Source of the DNA: an uncultured Clostridia bacterium
Lineage (GTDB): Bacteria; Bacillota; Clostridia; Oscillospirales; CAG-272
Assembly (NCBI GenBank): GCA_944391805.1
Contig: CALXUY010000058.1
Location: forward strand, 1 to 39,329
DNA: 39,329 bases
Direction of reading: 5' to 3'
The translations under genes were made by a program, and so were the position numbers. The first letter of the stretch is position 1. The number at the start of each line of letters is the position of its first letter. The notes beneath the pieces were generated by a model that did no database searches, was not told the DNA's origin, and was given only the letters and a program-made list of their open reading frames with translations. Positions 15,685 through 24,540 of the stretch are shown one piece after another.

Positions 15685-17424
15685 GTGTCTCTGTTGTTAG
15701 CTGCGCGAAAAAATCGTATTCTGCCCATTCTGTTGGCGGCGCTTGCGCTGCCCATGATCATCTGTATGGAGGCGCCGTTTGAAATTTACGGCAGCAATCT
15801 CGACGAATTTTTGTTTTCCCTTTCTGATTTTCTGCCCTATTGCCTGATGTTCTGGCTCGCGGGCACGCTGGCAATCGCGGCAATTCTGTTTTTCCTGCCC
15901 GATGGGGTTTATCGCTTTGTTTATCCGATTGTGGTCGCAACCGCATTTTTGTTCTTTTTGCAGGGAACCTATCTCAACATGGGGTTGAGCTCGCTGCCCG
16001 GCGACAATATGGAGGGCGACAAAATTTCCGTGGCTGCCATAATAGGCAATACCGTCATATGGATTGTGGTGGAAGGGCTGGCTGTCGGCTCCGCGTTCCT
16101 CAAAAAGCGCGACCCCGTCAGGCTCGTCTGCATTCTGCTCTGTGTGGTGGTGATCGGAACCCAGATAGTGAACACCGTGTTTGTCGCTCTCTCCAACGAT
16201 CAGATCTTCATCCCCAAATACGAACGGATGCAGCAATCGGATTCCGAATCGGTTCCGAAGGTCATGACCAACGAAAATCTGACCACGGTTTCCGATTCCC
16301 GCAATGTCATTGTGTTTATCATTGACCGCTTTGACGGAATGTTTGCGGAGAAGGCTTACCGGGAGACGCCGGAGGTTTACGATGAGCTGACCGGATTTAC
16401 CTGGTTTCAGGATCATATTTCTCTGTTCGGTCATACATATCCGGCGGTTACATGGATGCTGACCAACAAGCCCTATTCCTGCTCGATGAGCCGTCTGGAC
16501 TATCAGGATACGGCGTTTGAGGGCGAGACCCCGCTCAAAAAGCTGCATGACGAGGGCTACAAAATCAACCTTTATACACAGTCCTACTACGGGTACAGCA
16601 ACGAGATGCATCTGCCGGATTATGTCGCCAATGTGGTTCCGACGCTGAAGCCCGCGCCCATTCCGGCCGGGCGGCAGCTCGCCATCGCGGGCAACATGGT
16701 GCTCATGGCGCTGTACCGCTGCCTGCCGTTTGCGCTGAAGGGGGTTGTGGGCAACATCGGCTCGGATGCCAACGCAAACATCGTTTTGGAATCCCAATCC
16801 GAAAACGCCTACACGCTGGACATGAAAAGCGTTTACCAGACGATGACGGCCGGGGATTTTGCCCTGACCGGCGAAAAGGTTTTCAGCTATATTCACCTGG
16901 GCGGCTGTCATGATGTGATTTACGACGAGAATTGGAATACGCCGACCGGAGACGACGTCAACGATTATGCCATTCCCGTGCGCGTCAGCTTTCAGATCAT
17001 CAACCGCTATCTGCGGGAGATGAAGCGCTTGGGCGTTTACGACGACGCCACCATTATCATCACCGGAGACCACGGCGACCCGATCAACAATGTCAGAGAC
17101 GTGAGAGAGCCGAGAATGACTGCGCTGTTTGCCAAGCCGGCCGGCCGCGGCGGGAACGAGCCGCTGAAGCTCTCCTCGGCGCAGGTTTCACAGGAGGATT
17201 TCTGGCCTACGATTTTCCGCTCGGAGGGTATTGCCCCGGATTGGGAGGGCACGTCGGTGTTCGAGGTGCCGGAAGGAGCCGAGCGGGTGCGCCATTACCG
17301 GTGGCATACATGGGCCTCGGGCAGCCTTGACGAGTATGTGTATGAGATCCGCGGCTCCGCAAGAGATTTTGCAAACTGGAAAGAGGTACACCACGAGCAC
17401 CACGATAAGTTCCTGATGGACTGA
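15685..17424 (+). CDS. LtaS-like membrane sulfatase-fold hydrolase/transferase
   Basis: A 579-residue protein starting at GTG, 7 nt behind AAGGAGG; the same frame stays open upstream but without a ribosome binding site. About five N-terminal membrane helices (residues 1-175) precede an alkaline-phosphatase/sulfatase-fold catalytic domain (about 205-540), the layout of lipoteichoic acid synthases and phosphoethanolamine transferases. Visible metal-site candidates are D214 in VFIIDRFDG, H404 and H409 in IHLGGCHD, and D462-H463 in ITGDHGD; T251 or T256 in GHTYPAVTWMLT is the likely catalytic threonine. The catalytic domain should face outside. As first gene of an operon with a glycerophosphotransferase-type protein and a CMP-transferase, it probably builds, modifies or removes phosphoryl groups of a surface polymer. 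Confidence 0.85.
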   Translation: MSLLLAARKNRILPILLAALALPMIICMEAPFEIYGSNLDEFLFSLSDFLPYCLMFWLAGTLAIAAILFFLPDGVYRFVYPIVVATAFLFFLQGTYLNMGLSSLPGDNMEGDKISVAAIIGNTVIWIVVEGLAVGSAFLKKRDPVRLVCILLCVVVIGTQIVNTVFVALSNDQIFIPKYERMQQSDSESVPKVMTNENLTTVSDSRNVIVFIIDRFDGMFAEKAYRETPEVYDELTGFTWFQDHISLFGHTYPAVTWMLTNKPYSCSMSRLDYQDTAFEGETPLKKLHDEGYKINLYTQSYYGYSNEMHLPDYVANVVPTLKPAPIPAGRQLAIAGNMVLMALYRCLPFALKGVVGNIGSDANANIVLESQSENAYTLDMKSVYQTMTAGDFALTGEKVFSYIHLGGCHDVIYDENWNTPTGDDVNDYAIPVRVSFQIINRYLREMKRLGVYDDATIIITGDHGDPINNVRDVREPRMTALFAKPAGRGGNEPLKLSSAQVSQEDFWPTIFRSEGIAPDWEGTSVFEVPEGAERVRHYRWHTWASGSLDEYVYEIRGSARDFANWKEVHHEHHDKFLMD

Positions 17425-17455
17425 TCCGGCGTGCGGCTCGAGGATAAATGACGCT

Positions 17456-19555
17456 ATGGATAACGTGCTTTACTATATTTGCGTTCCGTTCGGCTATCTG
17501 ATGAAATGGTGCTGGATGCTGGTTGGCAATTACGGATTGGCCATTCTTCTGTTTACACTGGTGAGCAAGGTGGTTCTGCTGCCGGTTTCGGTGTGGATTC
17601 AGAAGAACTCCATTCTCATGGTGAAAATTCAGCCCGACATCAATTTTCTCAAGGTCAGACATTACGGAGATTCCGAAGCGATAGCCGAGGGCGAGGCCAG
17701 ACTGTTCAAGCAGCACAAGTACCGCCCCATGCTCTCGCTGATTCCTCTGATTGTGCAGATCGTTCTGCTTCTGGGTGTGGTGGAGGTCATCTACCACCCG
17801 TTGGGCTATCTGTTCGGCGTTCCGAACGAGGTGATTGCCGCCATGGCGGAATTCATCGGCGCCGACCCCTCCGCCTCCTCCTGCCAGCTTCTGATTGTGG
17901 AAGCGATTCAGAACGGAACCATTCACACAGCCACGGCAATTCCCGGTGTGGGGGCAGATGTGCTGGCCGACATCGTTCAACAGGTCGGCGCGTTTCAGCT
18001 CAGCTTTTGCGGCTTTCACCTTTCCACGGTTCCGGTTGAGGTGTGGGGGCTTTACACGGTTGTTCCCGTGGCCGCGGGTCTTTCCTCCTTTGTGCTTTGC
18101 CTGACGCAGAATCTGTCAAACGTCATTCAGCACGAGCAGGGCAAGCTGAGCAAATACGGCCTGATGGCGGTTTCGGTGGGCATTTCACTGTATCTGGGCT
18201 GCTTTGTGCCCTCCGGCATTGCGCTTTACTGGATCGCCAGCAACCTGCTCTCGGTGGTGCAGATGTATCTGCTCAACGCCTGTATCAATCCGAAAAAATA
18301 TGTGGATTATGACGCGCTGGAGCAAAGCCGCCGTCAGCTTGCCGAAATTGAAGCGCTGGACGCGCCGGCCAAAAAGGATGCAAACTACCGCAGGAATAAA
18401 CGGCGCGAGCGCAAGGACTACAAACGGTTTTTCCACGTTGTCAATAAGCATGTGGTGTTTTACTCCGAAAAGAGCGGCTTTTACAAGTATTTTCAGGAGC
18501 TGATCGACGAGCTGCTCAAGCGCTCGAATCTGACCGTCCATTATATCACAAACGACCCCGATGATGTGATCTTTCAGATTGCCGAGCAGCAGCCCCGCAT
18601 CCGTCCGTATTATATCGGCCTGAAAAAGCTCATACCCCTGATGATGCTGATCGAGTGTGATATTGTGGTGATGACCACGCCGGATCTTGACAAATATTAT
18701 CTCAAGCGCTCGCGCATCAAAAAGGACATTGAATACATCTATGTGCCGCATGACATGCTGAGCACGCATATGGGCTTCCGCGAGGGGGCGCTCAACGCCT
18801 TCAGCACCATTTTCTGCTCGGGCGAGCATGTGGCAAAGGAGGTCCGCGCTACGGAACGGGTCTATGGCCTGCCCGAGAAAAAGCTCGTGCCGTTCGGGTA
18901 TCCTCTGGCCGATCAGCTCGTGCAGGCGGGGAAGGAGAACCGGCAGCGGCACGTGCCCGGAAAACGGAAGCAGATTCTGATCGCGCCCTCATGGCAGGAG
19001 GATAACCTGCTGGACTCCTGCATCGATACCCTGATCGGGCAGCTTTACGGGGAGGATTATCGGCTGATTATCCGGCCGCATCCCGAATACGTCAAGCGCT
19101 TCGGCGCCAAAATGCAGGCAGTGGTGGAAAAATACCGCGACAGGGAGGGGGAAGGGCTGGCCTTTGAGCTGGATTTCTCGACCAATGAGTCGATCACCAC
19201 CTCCGATCTGATCATCACCGATTGGTCGGGCATTGCGCCGGAATTCTGCTTTGCAACCGGCCGGCCGGCGCTGTTCATCAACACCAAGCTCAAATGTCTC
19301 AATCCAAACTGGGAAAATCTTGGTCTGACTCCGGTGGAAATTTCTCTGCGCGACGAGATCGGCATGTCGCTCTCCCCCGGAGAGCTGAACCGCACGGCCG
19401 AGGTCGTGCGCGAGCTGCTTGCCAATACCGACCGCTATCGGGATCGGATTGACGCCCGTTTTGATTCCCTCATTTACAACCACGGCTGCGCGGCGGCGGA
19501 GGGGGCCAAGTATATTCTGTCCTCGCTGGTGGAAAAACGGTCGCAAAAGGCCTGA
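17456..19555 (+). CDS. YidC/Oxa1-like insertase fused to CDP-glycerol glycerophosphotransferase domain
   Basis: A 699-residue two-part protein. Residues 1-285 look like a YidC/Oxa1/Alb3 core: an early helix, a cytoplasmic loop with KIQPDINFLKVRHYGD, IPLIVQIVLLLGVVEVIYHP, the GLSSFVLCLTQNLSNVIQHE segment, and a final VPSGIALYWIASNLLSVVQ helix. After a charged linker (about 290-335) comes a TagF-type glycerophosphotransferase domain (about 340-690) with VPHDMLS (H432, D433), RPHPEY (540-545) and TDWSGI (about 588-593). YidC proteins insert membrane proteins; TagB/TagF enzymes transfer glycerol-phosphate from CDP-glycerol to a membrane-borne acceptor. A fusion of the two is very unusual. The YidC part may serve as a membrane anchor or lipid-facing groove for the transferase. 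It starts 31 nt after the sulfatase-fold gene. Confidence 0.85.
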   Translation: MDNVLYYICVPFGYLMKWCWMLVGNYGLAILLFTLVSKVVLLPVSVWIQKNSILMVKIQPDINFLKVRHYGDSEAIAEGEARLFKQHKYRPMLSLIPLIVQIVLLLGVVEVIYHPLGYLFGVPNEVIAAMAEFIGADPSASSCQLLIVEAIQNGTIHTATAIPGVGADVLADIVQQVGAFQLSFCGFHLSTVPVEVWGLYTVVPVAAGLSSFVLCLTQNLSNVIQHEQGKLSKYGLMAVSVGISLYLGCFVPSGIALYWIASNLLSVVQMYLLNACINPKKYVDYDALEQSRRQLAEIEALDAPAKKDANYRRNKRRERKDYKRFFHVVNKHVVFYSEKSGFYKYFQELIDELLKRSNLTVHYITNDPDDVIFQIAEQQPRIRPYYIGLKKLIPLMMLIECDIVVMTTPDLDKYYLKRSRIKKDIEYIYVPHDMLSTHMGFREGALNAFSTIFCSGEHVAKEVRATERVYGLPEKKLVPFGYPLADQLVQAGKENRQRHVPGKRKQILIAPSWQEDNLLDSCIDTLIGQLYGEDYRLIIRPHPEYVKRFGAKMQAVVEKYRDREGEGLAFELDFSTNESITTSDLIITDWSGIAPEFCFATGRPALFINTKLKCLNPNWENLGLTPVEISLRDEIGMSLSPGELNRTAEVVRELLANTDRYRDRIDARFDSLIYNHGCAAAEGAKYILSSLVEKRSQKA

Positions 19556-19653
19556 GGTGTCGGAAGGCAGCGGCATCGTACCCCCCTGACGGTGCAAAAT
19601 ATTGAAGAAAAAACGGGACGATTGCCCGGTATCAATCGGAAAGGAATACAGAT

Positions 19654-19959
19654 ATGAACACACTGGAACTGTTTTTGAGAGCGGCGATGAGTCCGCAAGC
19701 GCTCTACATCGATCCCTCCGCGGTCACGGTGGCGGTTTCGTCCATCAGCGGCATTGTCATTGCCGTGGGGGCAGTGGCCGCCATCTGGTGGACCAAGGCC
19801 AAAAAGAAGGCGGCGGAAAAGCTGCACATCGATGCGAACGCCCACAAGGAGGTCGAGGATGAGCTTGTGATCCACAGCGAGGCGGACGCCTCCGCAGCGC
19901 AGGACAACGCGCCTGAATCGGAGAACTCCTCGGCCGAGGATGACTCCGCACGGAAGTAA
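19654..19959 (+). CDS. Small single-pass membrane protein of unknown function
   Basis: A 101-residue protein whose ATG lies 7 nt behind GGAAAGGAA. A short N-terminal amphipathic part is followed by one membrane helix (about 24-46, VAVSSISGIVIAVGAVAAIW), a basic stop-transfer segment (WWTKAKKKAAEKLHID) and an acidic, disordered-looking tail rich in E, D, S and A. I do not recognise the family. It lies between the glycerophosphotransferase fusion and the CMP-transferase, and the topology suggests a cytoplasmic tail, so it could be an accessory or tether subunit of the membrane complex. Confidence 0.75.
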   Translation: MNTLELFLRAAMSPQALYIDPSAVTVAVSSISGIVIAVGAVAAIWWTKAKKKAAEKLHIDANAHKEVEDELVIHSEADASAAQDNAPESENSSAEDDSARK

Positions 19960-19978
19960 GAACAGATTGTTTCAAACC

Positions 19979-20021
19979 GCACAAATATGCGACCCGTTTT
20001 GAACGGATCGTATATTTGTGC
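19979..20021. other. Large intercistronic hairpin
   Basis: Arms at 19979-19998 and 20002-20021 pair over 20 positions with one G-T and one mismatch, around a 3-nt loop, just after the small membrane protein. No T run follows directly. It could be an RNA processing site, or a partial terminator that lowers expression of the cytidylyltransferase and importer genes. Confidence 0.6.
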
Positions 20022-20157
20022 CATTTATGCATGAAAAAAACGGCGGTGTGTTCCATTTGCCTGCGCCCGTGGGCAGATTCTGAACATTTCGGATGACTGC
20101 ATGCCGGATGGGAGCGTGCGTCCAGAAAACTTTCCGCCGAACAGAAAGGAGCCGGAC

Positions 20158-21060
20158 ATGGAGACGGAACAAATGCTTTCCCGCAAGCAGTTCGATTTTC
20201 TCAATGCGCTTGCCACAGCCAAAGATCCGCTGACGCAGCGGCAGTTGGAGGAGAAAACCGGGTATTCGCTGGGAACCATCAACAGGCTGGCCAAGGAGCT
20301 GGCCGGCACCCACTACATCGAAAAAGGCCGCATCACCCCGGAGGGATGGGAGGCCTTGGAGCCCTACCGGGCCAAACGCGCCATTTTTATTGCCGCAGGC
20401 TTCGGGAGCAGGCTGGTTCCCGTAACGCTGAACACACCAAAGCCCCTGGTGCGTGTCAACGGCAAGCGGATCATCGACGGCTTGATTGACGCCTGTATCG
20501 CGGCCGGAATTCATGAAATTTATATCGTCCGCGGCTACCTTGCCGAGCAGTTTGATCAGCTTCTGTACAAATACCCGATGATCAAATTTCTCGAAAATCC
20601 CTCTTATAACGAGTCAAACAACATCTCGTCGGCGGTCTGTGCACGTTATCTCATGTGCAATGCCTATGTGTTCGAGGCCGATCTGCTCATCCGCAACCCC
20701 GCCATCATCGCAAAATATCACTATACCTCCAATTATCTCGGCATTCCCATGGAGCTGTCAAACGATTGGTGCTTTACCGTGCGGGACAATACCATTCAGG
20801 AGCTGAAGATCGGGGGGGTGAACTGCTACCAGGAGGTGGGCATTTCCTATTGGGATGAGGCCTCGGGCAAAAAGCTCTCCAACCATCTGCTGCAGGCATA
20901 CGAAATGCCTGGCGGAAAGGAACGGTACTGGGATCAGGTTCCGCTTTCCATTTTTCCGCAGGAGTATCACGTGGAGGTCCGCGCATGCAGTGCGGAGGAT
21001 ATTGTTGAGATCGATACCTTCAAGGAACTGAAGGCGATTGATAAAACCTATGACATATGA
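20158..21060 (+). CDS. LicC/PntC-type CTP:phospho(no)-compound cytidylyltransferase with N-terminal winged helix
   Basis: A 300-residue protein, ATG behind AAAGGAG. Residues about 6-70 form a winged helix-turn-helix (LTQRQLEEKTGYSLGTINRL, then a YIEKGRITPEGWEAL wing). Residues about 73-300 are a nucleotidyltransferase with the signature AAGFGSRLVPVTLNTPKPLV, then INGK-type VRVNGKRIID, an ESNNISSAVCARYL segment and EADLLI, closely resembling LicC (phosphocholine) and PntC (2-aminoethylphosphonate) enzymes. It should convert CTP and the substrate to a CMP-linked form. No choline kinase (LicA) or LicD is present, and an importer of the phosphonate/polyamine class follows, which favours an imported phosphonate such as 2-aminoethylphosphonate. 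The winged helix might sense the substrate or bind DNA. Confidence 0.85.
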   Translation: METEQMLSRKQFDFLNALATAKDPLTQRQLEEKTGYSLGTINRLAKELAGTHYIEKGRITPEGWEALEPYRAKRAIFIAAGFGSRLVPVTLNTPKPLVRVNGKRIIDGLIDACIAAGIHEIYIVRGYLAEQFDQLLYKYPMIKFLENPSYNESNNISSAVCARYLMCNAYVFEADLLIRNPAIIAKYHYTSNYLGIPMELSNDWCFTVRDNTIQELKIGGVNCYQEVGISYWDEASGKKLSNHLLQAYEMPGGKERYWDQVPLSIFPQEYHVEVRACSAEDIVEIDTFKELKAIDKTYDI

Positions 21061-21074
21061 AAAGGAGAAACAAA

Positions 21075-22061
21075 ATGAAAGCGCTGAAAAACGTGTTTGC
21101 ATGGGTCTGTTTGCTTGCAATGGTGCTGCTTCTGCTGCCCGCGTGCCGCAAAAAGGGGGAAAACGACATCATCATCTGGACGAGCGGCGAGGACTACCGG
21201 AATGAGTATTATCTTGCGGAGCTTCAGAAAAAATTCCCCGATTACCACATTGAGCTGGAGTACATGAACAGCAGCACCATTGCCGCGAAGGTATTGGAGG
21301 AGGGGGAGAACTGCACCGCCGACATCATTCTTTCACAGGAGTACGGCTACCTTTACAAATGCGAGGAATACCTCGCGGAGCTGACCGATTTCGACTATTC
21401 GGCGTTTCTGGACGACATTGTTCCCGCCAATCGCAAATTCACGCCCGAGCTGAAAAACGGCGGATGCATCATCGTCAATCGGGATGTGCTGAACGAGAGA
21501 GGGCTGCCGGTTCCTACCTCCTACGAGGATTTGCTCAACCCTGTCTACAATGGGCAGATCTCCATGCCCAATCCGGCCTCCTCCGGCACCGGATATATGT
21601 TTCTGCGCCAGCTCACCAATGAGTGGGGAGAGGATGAGGCCTTTGCGTATTTTGAGCAGCTCTCCGAAAATGTGCTGTTCAAATCCTCCGGCTCCGGGCC
21701 TGTCAATGCGCTGGTGCAGGGAGAGGTTGCCATCGGACTGGGCATGATCTCGCAGGCTGTGACCGAGATCAATCAGGGTGTGAATCTGGAAATTCTCTTC
21801 TTTGAGGAAGGCGCGCCGTACAGCATGTACGGCAACGCCGTGCTCGCCGGAAGCGCGGAGCGCCAGCCGGTGATGGAGGTGTTCAACTATCTTGCCACCG
21901 AGCTTTGCCGCGGCAACAACGAGCGCTTTTTCCCGGATCAGATTTTCAAGGACTTTGTGCCGCAGGTGGAGGGCTTTCCCACAAATATCCGCTATGGCAA
22001 TATGGCAAACGATACCCTGAGCGAAAAAGAAAGGCTGCTGCAGAAATGGACCTTCAATTGA
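21075..22061 (+). CDS. ABC transporter substrate-binding lipoprotein (AfuA/PotD/phosphonate class)
   Basis: A 328-residue periplasmic-binding-protein-fold lipoprotein. The start at 21075 is preferred because AAAGGAG lies 7 nt upstream; an earlier in-frame ATG at 21057 overlaps the previous stop but has no such site. The signal peptide ends in a lipobox LLPAC, so the mature protein is lipid-anchored. Family signs are DIIIWTSGEDYRNEYYLAEL at the mature N-terminus, ADIILSQEYGYL, the GCIIVNRDVLNERGLPVPTS domain-crossing strand, and PASSGTGYMFLRQL, which lines the ligand site in iron(III)/thiamine/2-aminoethylphosphonate binding proteins. The downstream ATPase gene starts 16 nt before this stop. 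Confidence 0.88.
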   Translation: MKALKNVFAWVCLLAMVLLLLPACRKKGENDIIIWTSGEDYRNEYYLAELQKKFPDYHIELEYMNSSTIAAKVLEEGENCTADIILSQEYGYLYKCEEYLAELTDFDYSAFLDDIVPANRKFTPELKNGGCIIVNRDVLNERGLPVPTSYEDLLNPVYNGQISMPNPASSGTGYMFLRQLTNEWGEDEAFAYFEQLSENVLFKSSGSGPVNALVQGEVAIGLGMISQAVTEINQGVNLEILFFEEGAPYSMYGNAVLAGSAERQPVMEVFNYLATELCRGNNERFFPDQIFKDFVPQVEGFPTNIRYGNMANDTLSEKERLLQKWTFN

Positions 22062-22819
22062 ACCGGAAGCTGGAAATCCGCGGCATCTGCAAGAGCTACA
22101 GGAACCACGCGATTCTGAAAAATATGAGCTTTGCGGTGGAGAATGGGGAGTTCCTCTCCATTCTCGGCCCCTCGGGCTGCGGCAAAACCACGCTTTTGCG
22201 CATTCTCATCGGCCTGCTTCCGCCGGATGCCGGAAGCATTCTCAAGGATGGCTGTGACATCACGGGAGCGAAACCCTCCAATCGCGGCATGGGCATTGTG
22301 TTCCAGAACTACGCGCTGTTTGAGCATATGACGGTGCTGCGGAACGTGGAGTATGCGCTGAAATTTCAGAAAATTCCCAAAAAAGAGGCCAGGGAACGGG
22401 CGGAGCACATGGTGGAGGCGGTCGGCCTGAAGGAGCACGCCTCCAAAATGCCGCGCAACCTCTCGGGCGGCCAGCAACAGCGCGTTGCCATTGCCCGCAC
22501 GCTGGCGCTCAAGCCTGACATTGTTCTGCTGGATGAGCCGATGTCGGCGCTGGATGTGGCCACCCGCCTCTCCATGCGTGCCGAGCTCAAGGCACTTCAG
22601 AGCCAATTTGGCACCACCATGATCTACGTTACCCACGATCAGGAGGAGGCGTTTGCGCTTTCCGACCGGATCATGATTCTGAACAGCGGGGAAATCAGCC
22701 AGCTTGACACGCCGGAGAACATTGTCAGGCACCCTGCCAACGCCTATGTGCAGACCTTTGTGCTGGACAATCTGCAGGCAAAGGTGGATTCGCTGGCAAG
22801 GTTCATCGGCGGGAAGTGA
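22046..22819 (+). CDS. ABC transporter ATP-binding protein (PotA/FbpC/PhnT-like)
   Basis: A 257-residue ATPase for the importer. It has Walker A GPSGCGKTT, Q-loop VFQNYALFEHMTV, signature LSGGQQQR, Walker B IVLLDEPMSALD, and the H-loop in YVTHDQEEAFALSDR, followed by the LNSGEISQLDTPENIVRHPA segment typical of the spermidine/iron/2-aminoethylphosphonate subfamily. It stops soon after this and lacks the longer C-terminal regulatory TOBE domain of some relatives. The ATG at 22046 lies inside the substrate-binding-protein gene, giving translational coupling. Confidence 0.92.
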   Translation: MDLQLNRKLEIRGICKSYRNHAILKNMSFAVENGEFLSILGPSGCGKTTLLRILIGLLPPDAGSILKDGCDITGAKPSNRGMGIVFQNYALFEHMTVLRNVEYALKFQKIPKKEARERAEHMVEAVGLKEHASKMPRNLSGGQQQRVAIARTLALKPDIVLLDEPMSALDVATRLSMRAELKALQSQFGTTMIYVTHDQEEAFALSDRIMILNSGEISQLDTPENIVRHPANAYVQTFVLDNLQAKVDSLARFIGGK

Positions 22820-22827
22820 GCGGCGCC

Positions 22828-24432
22828 ATGACAATGTTGAAAACCATGAAGATGAAAAAGAGGGTTTCGGCCAACGGCATCATTCAGGCCTGCATGGTGC
22901 TCTTTTTCCTGTTCTGCGTAATTCTTCCGATCGTTTCCATGCTTTGCAGAATCACACCGGACGGCCTGCGGGAGATGACGCAGTCCCCGCAGTTTCTGCC
23001 CGCGGTCAGAAATTCGCTGACTACCGCGCTGACGGCAACCGTCATTTCCATGCTGCTCGCGCTGGCGGCGGCATGGTGTATGGAGCGCACGCGCATCCGG
23101 GGGCGGGCGGTTTTTGGTATGTTGTTTGTCATTCCCATGCTCATTCCCTCCATCTCTCACGCCTTCGGTCTGGTTGCGCTGTTCGGCAACAACGGTCTGT
23201 TTACCAAGCTGCTGGGCTGGGATGTCGGCATTTACGGCTTTTGGGGCATTGTCGTCGGCTCGGTGATGTATTCCTTTCCGGTCGCGTTTCTCATGCTGTC
23301 CGGCATTTTGCAATATGAGGATGGCATGACCGATCAGGCCGCAAGAGTGCTCGGGATCCCGCGCTTCCGCCGGTTCCTCGGCATCACGCTGCCATACATG
23401 AAAAAGACCTTGATTTCGGCGTTTTTCGCGGTGTTCACCATGATCGTCACCGACTACGGTGTGCCGCTGATGGTAGGCGGAAAGCAGATCACGCTCTCGG
23501 TGCTCATGTACCAGAGGGCGGTAGCCCTGATCGATTATGATTCCGGCAGTGTGATCGGCGCATGCCTGCTGATTCCCGCGGTCATTGCATTTCTGGTGGA
23601 CCTGTGCAATCCCGAGCACGGGCAGGGAGGGTATGTCAGTGAGCCTGTCGTGCCGGAAAAAAGCCGGCTGTCAACCGTGCTTTCTTATCTCTGGTGTACT
23701 CTGCTCAGCCTTCTGGTGCTGGCGCCGATTTTCGCGTTCTGCATGATGGTGTTTCAGACGAAATATCCGGTGGATTCCACCTTTACGTTTGAGCATATCG
23801 AAAAAACCTTTCACCGGGGTGCGGATGAGTATCTGCTCAACTCTCTCCTGTACGCATTGCTGGCAGCTCTGTTCGGGACCCTTCTGGCGTTTGTCTGTTC
23901 CTATCTGACCGCCCGCTCCAAGGGCGTGCTCGGGAAATGCGTTCACCTCTTTTCGATCACCTCCATGGCGATTCCGGGGATTGTGCTGGGGCTTTCCTAT
24001 GTCATTTTCTTCCACAGCACACCGATCTACGGTACCGTCCTGATTGTGGCGCTTGCCAATTCGGTGCACTTTTTTGCATCGCCCTATCTGATGATGTACA
24101 ACACGCTGCAAAAGGTAAACCCCAATCTGGAGGCTGTGGGGCAGAGCCTTGGCGTCGGCCGGTTCCGCATCGTCCGGGACGTGATTCTGCCAAAGGTCAG
24201 ATATACTCTGCTGGAAATGTTCGTCTATTTCTTTGTGAATTCCATGATGACCATATCCGCGGTCTCCTTCCTGGCGCCGCCTTCGCCGAAGCCGGTGGCC
24301 CTGATGATCAATCAGTTTGAGGCGCAGCTTCTCATGGAGAGCGCCGCGGTTGTCTCACTGCTGATTCTGCTGATCAATCTGCTTCTCAAGCTGGCGGCAA
24401 GCCTCCTCAGGAGAAACGCGGGGAAGGAATAA
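22828..24432 (+). CDS. Fused double-permease of the ABC importer
   Basis: About 534 residues and 12 membrane helices, with two BPD_transp_1 halves in one chain, as in FbpB and PhnV-like iron(III)/thiamine/phosphonate permeases. Half 1 carries the ATPase-contact EAA-like segment DQAARVLGIPRFRRFLGITLP; half 2 carries NLEAVGQSLGVGRFRIVRDVILP. The start is uncertain: the ATG at 22828 is used here; a GTG at 22816 overlapping the ATPase stop and an ATG at 22834 are alternatives, and none has a strong ribosome binding site. With the two preceding genes it forms a complete importer. It is the last gene of the operon; a strong terminator lies 109 nt downstream. Confidence 0.9.
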   Translation: MTMLKTMKMKKRVSANGIIQACMVLFFLFCVILPIVSMLCRITPDGLREMTQSPQFLPAVRNSLTTALTATVISMLLALAAAWCMERTRIRGRAVFGMLFVIPMLIPSISHAFGLVALFGNNGLFTKLLGWDVGIYGFWGIVVGSVMYSFPVAFLMLSGILQYEDGMTDQAARVLGIPRFRRFLGITLPYMKKTLISAFFAVFTMIVTDYGVPLMVGGKQITLSVLMYQRAVALIDYDSGSVIGACLLIPAVIAFLVDLCNPEHGQGGYVSEPVVPEKSRLSTVLSYLWCTLLSLLVLAPIFAFCMMVFQTKYPVDSTFTFEHIEKTFHRGADEYLLNSLLYALLAALFGTLLAFVCSYLTARSKGVLGKCVHLFSITSMAIPGIVLGLSYVIFFHSTPIYGTVLIVALANSVHFFASPYLMMYNTLQKVNPNLEAVGQSLGVGRFRIVRDVILPKVRYTLLEMFVYFFVNSMMTISAVSFLAPPSPKPVALMINQFEAQLLMESAAVVSLLILLINLLLKLAASLLRRNAGKE

Positions 24433-24485
24433 GCCCAGAGGGATGGCTGCGTCGGCTGCGGCCATCCGTATACGGCTGCCGGCAA

Positions 24486-24512
24486 AAAGCCGTTGCTTTG
24501 GTCTATAGTCTG
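24486..24512 (+). repeat. Remnant of the interspersed palindromic repeat (end fragment)
   Basis: This 27-nt stretch matches the inner-to-3' end of the repeat copy at 34601-34836 at 25 of 27 positions (AAAGCC.TTGCTTTGGTCTA.AGTCTG). GCTGACAACC at about 24520-24529 resembles the inverted other end (GTCGACAACC). It looks like a deleted copy or a solo end. Confidence 0.65.
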
Positions 24513-24540
24513 TGCGGCTGCTGACAACCCGATCCGGAAA

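Noticed and set aside
15697..17073. A 458-codon minus-strand frame opposite the LtaS-like gene
   Set aside because: Composition of a shadow frame (His, Gln, Arg-rich), no ribosome binding site or family signature.
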